DNA from: Kangiella shandongensis
GTDB taxonomy: Bacteria; Pseudomonadota; Gammaproteobacteria; Enterobacterales; Kangiellaceae
DNA: 64,000 bases
Assembly: GCF_020005365.1 (NCBI RefSeq)
Contig: NZ_JACNML010000002.1
Coordinates: 248,001-312,000, forward strand
Direction: 5' to 3'
The notes beneath the pieces were generated by a model. It had not been told where the DNA came from, made no database searches, and was given only the letters and a program-made list of their open reading frames with translations. Numbering within the stretch: position 1 is the first letter of the stretch; every line of letters starts with the position of its first letter. Below are positions 53,823 to 61,642 of this stretch, piece by piece. Both the position numbers and the translations under genes were made by a program.

Positions 53823-54944
53823 TTACACCATTCCGTATGGCCAGTTTTCTCGAATAACATGAACTGGCATCTTCTTCAGAACTTCAATAGCGAAAGCTTT
53901 GTCTCTATCATCAAGGGACTTCAATGCATAAGCTCGTAATAACGTTTGCAGAGCCTTACCAAACATCGGAGGATCCAACATCTCTCCCTCAAACTTAATA
54001 GCACCGCCCAATAAAGCGTCTGCATCGATTGCCGCCTGCAAAATATCGACATTACGCTGGATCTGTAGAGGTGACGGTGTAAACGCGGTTTTACACAGGT
54101 GAACATGGAACGGGTGGATAACCTGTTTCCCGGTTAAGCCCATCTGCGCCTCTACCAGGGCATGCTGGTGCACCACATGAGATTCATGTTCACCGTGTAA
54201 ATCGAGCCAGCGACGTACTTCATTGGGCTCAATATACGATTCTGGCATCGGCGTTTTATTGATCAGTACCTCCACGCCACCAATGACTCCCTTACCGGCA
54301 ATCCTAGCCTCAAGCAATAACAGTCTTAAATAGGTTTTCAACTCATCAATCCAGCCTTCTGGCGTCAGGTGGATCGCCATGGCTTTAGAGAAATCGTGAA
54401 TACCAAAAACCACATGGCGCACGGTTGAGTATTGCATCAATTCTGGTGAAATCTTTAACGAACGAGGATGCTCAATAATTGGCTGAATCTCAATCTTGGG
54501 GTTAACCCCAACCAGCCAGGCCGACAGATCGCGAATTTCTGCGGCGCCATAAACTTCGCCAGCTTTGGCTAAAATAATGACATCAATAAATTCGGCGCAC
54601 TCTTTGATTAGTTTTAAATCTTCTTCGTACTCGTCGGTACGAAAAGGATTAATACGGAGGGCAATTTGAAACTCACATCCTTCAAACAGTGGCAGTTCCT
54701 TGCGCAGTAACTCCCGGCTCATTTCCTTTTGCCGACAACCATCTTCTAAATCGAATAACAGCGTATGAGCCTTGGTGTTATGAGCATATTTTCGCATGCG
54801 GTGAGACGCCTGCTCCATCGTCTCGTAGATACCATCGGCCGGAGAATACTTGACCGGTGGATAGTACAGCTGAATTCCAGGCCAGTAGCCACCCAATACC
54901 ATTTGTTCATCGACTTTTTCCAAAAAAGAGTGCTCTTGCATCAT
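53823..54944 (-). CDS. HpcH/HpaI-type CoA lyase homologue, long form
   Basis: A 373-aa CitE-related TIM barrel and first gene of the minus-strand run. Residues shared with the family: LLFDLEDGCRQKE (about 63-75), ALRINPFRTDEYE (Arg), PIIEHPRSL (metal Glu) and VFGIHDFSKAM (metal Asp). It is about 70 residues longer than the second CitE-like protein, with a distinct N terminus (YWPGIQLYYPPVKYSPADG). It probably acts on a different CoA ester or in synthesis rather than cleavage; that is inference. One base separates it from the ligase gene. Confidence 0.78.
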   Translation of the reverse strand: MMQEHSFLEKVDEQMVLGGYWPGIQLYYPPVKYSPADGIYETMEQASHRMRKYAHNTKAHTLLFDLEDGCRQKEMSRELLRKELPLFEGCEFQIALRINPFRTDEYEEDLKLIKECAEFIDVIILAKAGEVYGAAEIRDLSAWLVGVNPKIEIQPIIEHPRSLKISPELMQYSTVRHVVFGIHDFSKAMAIHLTPEGWIDELKTYLRLLLLEARIAGKGVIGGVEVLINKTPMPESYIEPNEVRRWLDLHGEHESHVVHQHALVEAQMGLTGKQVIHPFHVHLCKTAFTPSPLQIQRNVDILQAAIDADALLGGAIKFEGEMLDPPMFGKALQTLLRAYALKSLDDRDKAFAIEVLKKMPVHVIRENWPYGMV

Positions 54945-54973
54945 CTAAACTAATCCGACCAGTGTTGATTGAT

Positions 54974-55016
54974 AAATAAACCATATTCAAACGTTTATTT
55001 CAAATTATTGTTTGAA
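54974..55016. promoter_or_regulatory. Inverted repeats in the divergent CoA-lyase promoter region
   Basis: Two perfect inverted repeats overlap here: AAATAAAC/GTTTATTT (54974-54981 and 54993-55000) and TTCAAAC/GTTTGAA (54986-54992 and 55010-55016). They lie between the divergent CoA-ester gene sets and are likely operator elements, though no regulator gene is nearby. Confidence 0.5.
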
Positions 55017-55108
55017 TTTTTCTTATCAATCGTTACTATAAACTCAAACAAAGCTAATGATAAAACGCAAAACCATTAGCTATCCCATTGAAATGCAAGG
55101 AGAAAATT

Positions 55109-56098
55109 GTGAGCTCAAAGGTTCATCCAAACGAAGCACTGTTTAATGCTGAGAAGCAATTTCCCGTAATCCCTACCTGTGAACATTTTGCAGGAAGCGA
55201 GAAACTCATCAATAAGGCTTTAGTACTACAGGACGAGTACGGCCCGGTGTTCGACATCACTTGCGATTGCGAAGACGGGGCTCAGGCAGGAAAAGAAAAA
55301 GAACACGCCGAAATGATTGCTCGCGTGCTATCCAGCGACGCTAATAAGCATAATATGGCTGGTGTCCGAATTCATGATTATACTCACCCACATTGGCAAG
55401 CAGACGTTGATATTCTGATTCCAGCCATCGGTGATCGAGTCGCCTATCTGACGTTACCCAAAACTTCATGTGCTGCACATATTCGAGAAATGGTTGATTA
55501 CATTAAAGCCAAAGCCAAAGAATCTGGTATAGACAGAGATATCCCTATTCACGTGCTGGTCGAAACGCATGGAGCATTAAAAGAATCATGGGAAATCGCA
55601 GAGATCGACTGGGTACAGGTGCTCGACTTCGGCATGATGGACTTTGTCAGCGATCACCAGGGTGCGATTCCCGCCAGCTGCATGCGAAGCCCGGGGCAGT
55701 TTGATCATCCCCTACTCGCTCGAGCTAAAGCTGATATGGTCACCGCCGCACTGGCCAACGGCGTAGTACCGTCTCACAACGTCACATTAGACCTGAAAAA
55801 TCCTTACCAGACCTACAAAGACGCAGAAAGAGCCCGTAATGAATTCGGCTTTCTGCGGATGTGGAGTATTTATCCGACCCAAATTAAATCCATCGTTGAT
55901 GCCATGAAACCCGACTACTCAGAAGTCAACGACGCCGCAAATATTCTTATCGCAGCACAGGACAACGACTGGGGACCCATTCAATATCAGGGCGAGCTGC
56001 ACGACAGAGCAACCTACCGCTACTACTGGCAGCTACTACAGCGCGCACAGGTAACCGGGGTGGCCGTATCAGAAGAAGTCACCAAGCGCTTCTTCTAA
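55109..56098 (+). CDS. HpcH/HpaI aldolase / citrate-lyase family protein
   Basis: A 329-aa CitE/malyl-CoA-lyase-like TIM barrel, the third of its superfamily in this cluster. The GTG start has AAGGAG 6 nt upstream; a TTG seven codons earlier would precede the ribosome site. Visible signatures are FDITCDCEDGAQAGKEKEH, GVRIHDYTHPHW (Arg), VLVETHGALKESWEIAE (metal Glu) and LDFGMMDFVSDHQGAIP (metal Asp), with WSIYPTQIKSIV near the C terminus. It is transcribed away from the four-gene run, across an operator-like region, so the two units are probably co-regulated. Substrate is unknown. Confidence 0.82.
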   Translation: MSSKVHPNEALFNAEKQFPVIPTCEHFAGSEKLINKALVLQDEYGPVFDITCDCEDGAQAGKEKEHAEMIARVLSSDANKHNMAGVRIHDYTHPHWQADVDILIPAIGDRVAYLTLPKTSCAAHIREMVDYIKAKAKESGIDRDIPIHVLVETHGALKESWEIAEIDWVQVLDFGMMDFVSDHQGAIPASCMRSPGQFDHPLLARAKADMVTAALANGVVPSHNVTLDLKNPYQTYKDAERARNEFGFLRMWSIYPTQIKSIVDAMKPDYSEVNDAANILIAAQDNDWGPIQYQGELHDRATYRYYWQLLQRAQVTGVAVSEEVTKRFF

Positions 56099-56112
56099 AC
56101 CTAGAGAGACCA

Positions 56113-56136
56113 AAGGGCGCGCTAATAACGCGCCTT
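56113..56136 (+). terminator. Weak terminator or stem-loop after the CoA-lyase gene
   Basis: GGCGCG pairs with CGCGCC over a 7-nt loop, 18 bp past the stop codon, but only two T follow directly. Confidence 0.5.
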
Positions 56137-56178
56137 ACGTTTGCCTACTGCCAAAATCCTCGAGTTCGCTATCCCTCG

Positions 56179-56474
56179 TCGAGGCTACGCTTGCTCGATG
56201 ACTATCACAAACAAATTGTGGGTGTCCTAGACTTTCCTTCACCATTCTTTCGTGAATGTAGGGTCCATTTCGAAGCGCCCTACCCTTACTTAAGGTTCTA
56301 ACGTTTAAGACTCACTTTTAATTTCAAAAAAATATATGCATAGGATAGAAAACCACTAACTAATGCAGAAGCTAACCCAAACATTGAAACACTCATCACA
56401 TTAAAATATTGCAGTATACTCTCTGCCAATACATAAGAGATAGGCAAAGTAAGAAAAAGCTAGCGTAGCCTCGA
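56179..56474. mobile_element. Small inverted-repeat unit around a gene fragment
   Basis: A 17-bp repeat (TCGAGGCTACGCTTGCT, 56179-56195) recurs inverted with one mismatch at 56458-56474 and encloses about 260 bp with a membrane-protein fragment. It fills most of the 469-bp gap between the neighbouring genes. No transposase is present, so its mobility is only suggested. Confidence 0.45.
56298..56459 (-). pseudogene. C-terminal fragment of a membrane protein
   Basis: An open stretch of 53 codons without a start, bounded upstream by an in-frame TAG at the inverted-repeat border. It reads as two hydrophobic helices (LPISYVLAESILQYFN and FGLASALVSGFLSYAYIF) and a basic end (KLKVSLKR). This is typical of the tail of a transporter-like protein whose front was lost when the repeat unit formed. 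The parent family is not identified. Confidence 0.5.
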
Positions 56475-56536
56475 AAGAGCAGTGGCGATTTCGAGGTTTA
56501 TATATTTAAACTAACACTACAACTTTTACTTATATA

Positions 56537-56563
56537 GACAAAAAACGCGCCCTTGGGCGCGTT
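56537..56563 (-). terminator. Terminator of the DUF5916 gene
   Basis: AACGCGCCC pairs with GGGCGCGTT over a 2-nt loop, with a T run on the minus strand, 5 bp past the stop codon. Confidence 0.85.
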
Positions 56564-56567
56564 CTTA

Positions 56568-58817
56568 TTACAACTGAAAAGCGTAGCTAAACTTGGTAAA
56601 TAAAGTCCGTCCCTTTTTCTCGAATTTATCGACGGTGTCATCTTCAAAACCGTTATCTGAGTAACCAATATAAAATGCTGTACGTGGGTTCCATTTATAG
56701 GTGTAAAGCAGCTGTCGGCTGACTCGGGTTAAGTTGCTGACTTGATCAGGGTCTACATATAAATCGGTATTGTAGTCAACGTCGCTGTAGCGAACGATAA
56801 AGCGCAGGTAACTTTTGGCGCTGAAATGGTAGTTTGTATTTAAGTTAAAGATTAAAGCATCGAATAATTGCTCATTATTAACTTCAAAATCGGTTTCGCT
56901 TACATCGGCTCCTAAGTACCATTCATCGTTAACTTGCCATTCGGTATAAACTCCGTAATCGTAGTACTTACCGGGACGAATGTGCGTAAAGTCGATATCG
57001 TCGGAAACATCAATATTGAAACCTAGCTTCCATTGACTCACAGGGCGAATGCTGCCGTTAATAAAGTAAAAATCCTGATCAAACCAGATCTGCTCAAAGA
57101 AATAATCACGACTTCCACCACCAAGGTTCAAAGAGGAACGCAGGCGGCCATAAAGCTTCATTGAGGCTTCTCGAGTTTGCTCATATTTATCGTGATTACT
57201 GGTGAAATGTCTGACGCTGTATTCACCTTTAACTTTATACTCGTAAAAGAAATCATCATCGTCACCATACCAGCGATAACCAGCGCCAGCGACATCCTTG
57301 GCATTACCAACGATAGTCAGGTAGCCAAGGTCCATTCGAAAATCTTCATCAAATTCTGTTCGGCTAGCATACCAGCTCCAATGTTTATCGTTATGACCAT
57401 AGTTCAATCGATAACCTAAACCGGATGTGTTGGCTGCCATGCCCAGGTCCTGCTGCATATCGTCGGTGTTGTCCGAGTCGGAATACATTACCTGATAGCG
57501 CAATTTACCTGCATCGTATAACTGATGTATACCATCGACTGAATAGACATTATTGCTATACTCACCCGCCGAACGGTGGGTGGTCATAACGCCCACTTGT
57601 GAATTATCACCAACATCAAGCGCATAACGAGCAACAGCCACATCACTTTCAACGCTTTGGCCGTTGTCATCGCGTAAAGTGTAGACCGAAGAGCCTTGTG
57701 CGCCCGGCAGAACAAAACTCGTGGTCTGATCCCGAGAAACTAGTGCGGCATAAGAATTGCCGTCATTTTTTCCGGTATATTTAATACCGAAGTCGGGGTC
57801 AGCAATATTCCGAGTATGCAGCAGTGTGTATTGGGTATTAAAATAATCGGCTCCCTCCAGAAAAAATGGTCGCTTCTCGGAGTAAAACAACGAAAACTGC
57901 TTATTGACGTCCAGCTGAGCGGCATCGGTTTCAACTTGTGAGAAGTCGGGGTTTATTGTCGCTCCCAATACTGAGTTATCGGTCACGCCCCAGCGTAGAT
58001 CAACGCCAGCTTCATAGTCCACGCCCTCACTTTGCCACTCAGTTCGAGCCGGCGGGTTTCGAGTTTCACTTTTTTGTGCCGCAGTATAGGGAGTCACCTC
58101 AAGATTATTTCCGCTGACGATGTTTTCCAGGCCCTCGGCCTTGCCAATTTGGCATAGAATACAGGACAGATCCCGATCATTTGGTGAGTAGGCGAAACGA
58201 TGTTGATAATCTCGAGGATAGAAACGAATAAAATCAATCCCCCAAACCTTTCTCCCTTCTGTATTGGGGAAACGCAACACTTTAAAAGGGATTTCAATTT
58301 CGACGGTATAGCCTTGCTTGGTTAATTGCCCCGCACTATTCCAGATTGCATCCCACGAGGAGTCTTCCCGCCCCAGTACGTCATCTTCAATACTGTCTCC
58401 CTGAATGCCATAAGGGTTCACAAAGAAATTATAGGCTTTGCGCTCATCATTAAAGGTATCAACCTTAAAGCCAACCGTATCTTCGCCCCAAATTTGATCA
58501 CGCTTTTTATAGGACGCCTGGATCTTGCTTGGATCGCTATCATAAGCAACGATACCGACTAATAGTGACTCGCCATTTTCGATAATGTAGGCGGTCGTTT
58601 TCTCTATGGGCTTTATATTATGTCGAGGCTGCGTCTCGAAGCGGTAATCGACCTTGGTTGCATTAGCCCAGAAGGCTTCGTCCAACTTACCATCAACTTT
58701 AATATTACTATCCGTTTTTGGAATAGAAATGGTGGAGTCTTCCGCGTTCACAGAGGGGCCTGTAGCCATCAAAGCGGCTAAAGCAAAGCTTATTATAATA
58801 TATCCCTGCTTTTTCAT
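56568..58817 (-). CDS. Outer-membrane protein with CBM9-like and DUF5916 domains
   Basis: A 749-aa exported protein. Signal peptide about 1-25 (ending NAE). The next 180 residues (KTDSNIKVDGKLDEAFWANA, WDAIWNSAGQLTKQGYTVEIEIPFKVL) match the CBM9-like fold that sits in front of DUF5916. From about residue 270 onward the chain is an alternating beta pattern rich in Tyr, Asp and Trp, ending FTKFSYAFQL with a C-terminal aromatic and Leu, suggesting an outer-membrane beta barrel. Such proteins are common in marine heterotrophs; their function is unknown. Strong terminator after it. Confidence 0.85.
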   Translation of the reverse strand: MKKQGYIIISFALAALMATGPSVNAEDSTISIPKTDSNIKVDGKLDEAFWANATKVDYRFETQPRHNIKPIEKTTAYIIENGESLLVGIVAYDSDPSKIQASYKKRDQIWGEDTVGFKVDTFNDERKAYNFFVNPYGIQGDSIEDDVLGREDSSWDAIWNSAGQLTKQGYTVEIEIPFKVLRFPNTEGRKVWGIDFIRFYPRDYQHRFAYSPNDRDLSCILCQIGKAEGLENIVSGNNLEVTPYTAAQKSETRNPPARTEWQSEGVDYEAGVDLRWGVTDNSVLGATINPDFSQVETDAAQLDVNKQFSLFYSEKRPFFLEGADYFNTQYTLLHTRNIADPDFGIKYTGKNDGNSYAALVSRDQTTSFVLPGAQGSSVYTLRDDNGQSVESDVAVARYALDVGDNSQVGVMTTHRSAGEYSNNVYSVDGIHQLYDAGKLRYQVMYSDSDNTDDMQQDLGMAANTSGLGYRLNYGHNDKHWSWYASRTEFDEDFRMDLGYLTIVGNAKDVAGAGYRWYGDDDDFFYEYKVKGEYSVRHFTSNHDKYEQTREASMKLYGRLRSSLNLGGGSRDYFFEQIWFDQDFYFINGSIRPVSQWKLGFNIDVSDDIDFTHIRPGKYYDYGVYTEWQVNDEWYLGADVSETDFEVNNEQLFDALIFNLNTNYHFSAKSYLRFIVRYSDVDYNTDLYVDPDQVSNLTRVSRQLLYTYKWNPRTAFYIGYSDNGFEDDTVDKFEKKGRTLFTKFSYAFQL

Positions 58818-58921
58818 AGATACTGTTATTATTTTGACTGAGGGGGGATTATAACGTCCTGATAAATTTTTTGGCTAAAATTTGTAAAGAAATTTGTCGT
58901 CAAAACTGCATTAAACGCAAG

Positions 58922-59209
58922 TCACATATGACTTTTATCCCGCTGAAGAATTTCAATTAGATGAAAACCAAAGGCTGTTTTGACTGGCCCATGAAGCATC
59001 CTTAGTGGGCGTGAGAACACAACCTCATCAAACTCCTTAACCATCATGCCCTTTCTAAACACACCCAGCTCACCACCACGCTCTGCAGACGGGCAAAGCG
59101 AATACTTCTTTGCCATTGCTGTAAATTCAGCACCGGATTCAATGGTCGTTTTTATCTTATGACAGAGTTCTTCATCCTTTACCAGGATATGTCTTGCTGA
59201 TGCTTTCAT
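58922..59209 (-). CDS. ppiC: Parvulin-type peptidyl-prolyl isomerase
   Basis: Cytosolic single-domain rotamase of 95 aa, the same size as E. coli PpiC, which speeds cis-trans isomerisation of prolyl bonds. The family pattern is complete: ARHILVKDEE, KYSLCPSAERGGELGVFRKGMMVKEFDEVVF and VKTAFGFHLIEIL. It is monocistronic in appearance, about 60 bp from the end-facing GlyGly-CTERM gene on the same strand. Confidence 0.95.
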   Translation of the reverse strand: MKASARHILVKDEELCHKIKTTIESGAEFTAMAKKYSLCPSAERGGELGVFRKGMMVKEFDEVVFSRPLRMLHGPVKTAFGFHLIEILQRDKSHM

Positions 59210-59271
59210 TTGCCCCCTCCCTTATAAAAGCACCAGCAAGGTTACACTAATCTACTAGATTTGTGTAGTAT

Positions 59272-60576
59272 TTAACGTTTTACTCTCCTTCTCCAAGCCC
59301 CCAGCAGACCTAGCAAACCAATGGTAATCAGTCCTGTGCTACCGCCGCCAGAGCCGGAACTCGTAGTCGAGCTTGGTGGGTTGGACGTTGATTCACGAGT
59401 ATCACTATCCGCATCTTCCAGAGGAACCTGTAGCAGCGGGGAAAACTCTGGCGACACATCATCCAGCACTTCACCGGTATTGGCATCAATAACCTCCAGA
59501 CGGAAGTCGTAATAACCGGCAGGATAACCCGACTGCCAGTTACCACTGATTTCGTAGGCATCTTCCGAGCTATAACCATAAACGGTAAACACATCAGACT
59601 CGGTTTCAAAGTACCAGTCACCGCCATTACGTCTCTGATATAAGTTAACGTAGACATCGCGATCAGAACTGCTTTGAGTGTCAATATCAAACGTTATAGC
59701 AAACTCTCGATAAAAACCGTCATCATCCTTATCGGTAAAGATTTCCGTTTTAACATTGTCGACATAGGTATCGCTACTGACATTACTCGACTCATAGGTC
59801 TTATCTTCCAGCGGAAGATTCGTCAGATCATAGTCGTCATAAGGTCCGAGCGTATCGACAATATCGGAGTAGCCATACTCGAATAAATCAATTAAAACTT
59901 CGTATTCATCCGGTGGAAAACCTGTATTTAAACGCGTTGTCACGCTGTATTCATCGCTACTGTAATCATAGTGAATTTCGAACACATCAGTTGTGTAGTA
60001 GTGAGTCCACTGCGAATCACCAATGCGACGAATAAATAACTCAGCATAGACGTCATAGTAATCGTCGTAAGCTGCATCGGCGTCGAAATCAACCCTTAAC
60101 TGACTGTAATAACCATCACCATCATCATCATCAAACAATAGAACCGCGGCATCGTGGATATAGAGGTGATCCAGACCGCTTTTCTGGGCGGTCGCAGATG
60201 ATTTGGGTAGTTCACTGCTGCGCTCGCGTTGCTTTTGCAACTCAGCACGGGTTTGATTAGGAGTATTTTTTAAATCAAGCGCCTGAAACGCCTTAAGCTC
60301 TTCTTCTAAATTAGCGTCGGAAGGCTGGCTGGTATATATATTTTGACGCTGTAACGACACAGCTTCACCTTTCAAAGGCGTGGTTTCCAGCTTATTATTA
60401 ACCGTAGTTGTCGTTCTAGCTCGCTTTGCTATGGCAGTGGTCGCTTCTGAGCTGGTTTCAGCTGCAACGCTTGTCAGCTCTGCATTTTCGGCAGCATTTA
60501 GTTCTGGCGTCGCTAACACAGCCAATAGAACCGCAGCGGCTACTGTCGAAAGTTTTGTCGTGACTTTTTGCATCAT
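59272..60576 (-). CDS. Choice-of-anchor H-type protein with GlyGly-CTERM tail
   Basis: A 434-aa exported surface protein. Signal peptide about 1-29. A Ser/Thr/Gln-rich stretch (30-125) is followed by two tandem repeats of an Asp/Tyr-rich beta domain: DAAVLLFDDDDGDGYYSQLRVDFD (about 143) and KTEIFTDKDDDGFYREFAITFD (about 276). Each is followed by a SDEYSV or SEDAYEI strand. DDDGDG may bind calcium. The C terminus has the GlyGly-CTERM form: GSGGGSTGL, hydrophobic helix (TIGLLGLLGAW) and RRRVKR. Such tails are cut by rhombosortase for surface attachment or release. No rhombosortase gene is in the window. Confidence 0.8.
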   Translation of the reverse strand: MMQKVTTKLSTVAAAVLLAVLATPELNAAENAELTSVAAETSSEATTAIAKRARTTTTVNNKLETTPLKGEAVSLQRQNIYTSQPSDANLEEELKAFQALDLKNTPNQTRAELQKQRERSSELPKSSATAQKSGLDHLYIHDAAVLLFDDDDGDGYYSQLRVDFDADAAYDDYYDVYAELFIRRIGDSQWTHYYTTDVFEIHYDYSSDEYSVTTRLNTGFPPDEYEVLIDLFEYGYSDIVDTLGPYDDYDLTNLPLEDKTYESSNVSSDTYVDNVKTEIFTDKDDDGFYREFAITFDIDTQSSSDRDVYVNLYQRRNGGDWYFETESDVFTVYGYSSEDAYEISGNWQSGYPAGYYDFRLEVIDANTGEVLDDVSPEFSPLLQVPLEDADSDTRESTSNPPSSTTSSGSGGGSTGLITIGLLGLLGAWRRRVKR

Positions 60577-60798
60577 TCTCTCCTAAGTCTTTCCATACTG
60601 TGCCCCAACCTGTCTCTAGCTTTGAACCAATACTTACTGGGGAGCTTGATACTAGTAAAGCAAAAATGAAATGAACCATAACTGAACCAGTATAAACAAT
60701 TTAACACCAGCGCCTGAGGAAACCCCAGCTAGATCTTTAGCAATGGTCTTATATAATGAGTGCCAAAATGTAATTACCAACATCAATAGGTTTACTCC

Positions 60799-61524
60799 AT
60801 GGCACTTCCGAGCTTCCAGGTTCGCTTAGACAGTAACGAAAAGATCACCCCAAAAGTTCATAAGCTGGTTTTTAAACTAGATGATCCCAAGACCATAAGC
60901 TACAAGCCGGGACAGTTTGTTTCTTTCATGCTGCCATCAGAGGACGAACGTCCCATTAAGCGCAGTTATTCGATAGCCAATTTAGAAAAGAGCTCTGATG
61001 ACACCACTTATATCGAGTTTGTGATTGCCTATGTCGAGGGCGGCAAAGCGACCGAATTATTTTTTAATGCCGAGCCAGGTATGCAAATGGAGATGACGGG
61101 ACCATTCGGCCTGCTTTGCCTGCTGGAAGAGTTACCGCAGCGTGTCTTTCTGATTGGTACCGGCACTGGCGTTGCACCCTATCGTTGCATGATAGAGCAA
61201 ATCAAGGCGCGTCCGGAAACCGAGTTTCATATCCTGTTTGGTGCTCAGTACCACGAAGATCTGTTTTATCTGGATGATTTTCATCAAGTTGCAGAGCTGG
61301 ACCATGTGCACTTCTACCCTTGCCTCAGCCGCGAGGACAAAGAAGGCTGCGCCTCGGGTTATGTACAGACCAAGCTGGCAGAGCTGAATCCTGATGCGGA
61401 AACCGATATGGCTTACTTGTGCGGCAACCCTGACATGGTCGACGACGTTTTTGAGCTGTTAAAAGAGAAAGACTTTGGGGTAAAGCAAGTTAAACGAGAA
61501 AAGTACGTATTTAGCCGCTTTTAA
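60799..61524 (+). CDS. FAD-dependent ferredoxin/flavodoxin-NAD(P)H reductase-like oxidoreductase
   Basis: Cytosolic flavin reductase of 241 aa in the ferredoxin-NADP reductase superfamily. FAD is bound by KRSYSIAN (RxYS motif, about residues 54-61), the pyrophosphate by GGKATELFF, and NAD(P) by LIGTGTGVAPYRCMIEQ. The C-terminal half has YLCGNPDMVDDVFELL, and the chain ends YVFSRF with an aromatic terminal residue, as in FNRs. The electron acceptor is not evident from the neighbours. Confidence 0.88.
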   Translation: MALPSFQVRLDSNEKITPKVHKLVFKLDDPKTISYKPGQFVSFMLPSEDERPIKRSYSIANLEKSSDDTTYIEFVIAYVEGGKATELFFNAEPGMQMEMTGPFGLLCLLEELPQRVFLIGTGTGVAPYRCMIEQIKARPETEFHILFGAQYHEDLFYLDDFHQVAELDHVHFYPCLSREDKEGCASGYVQTKLAELNPDAETDMAYLCGNPDMVDDVFELLKEKDFGVKQVKREKYVFSRF

Positions 61525-61642
61525 CGACTTTTAATCGATTTTAAAGAATGAGCAGAAGCTCAATTCAGATTATTGTCAGCTATGCTAGACTTTGGCGATA
61601 GAAAAACAATAACTGGTTAACTATCAGTAATAGGATGAATAT

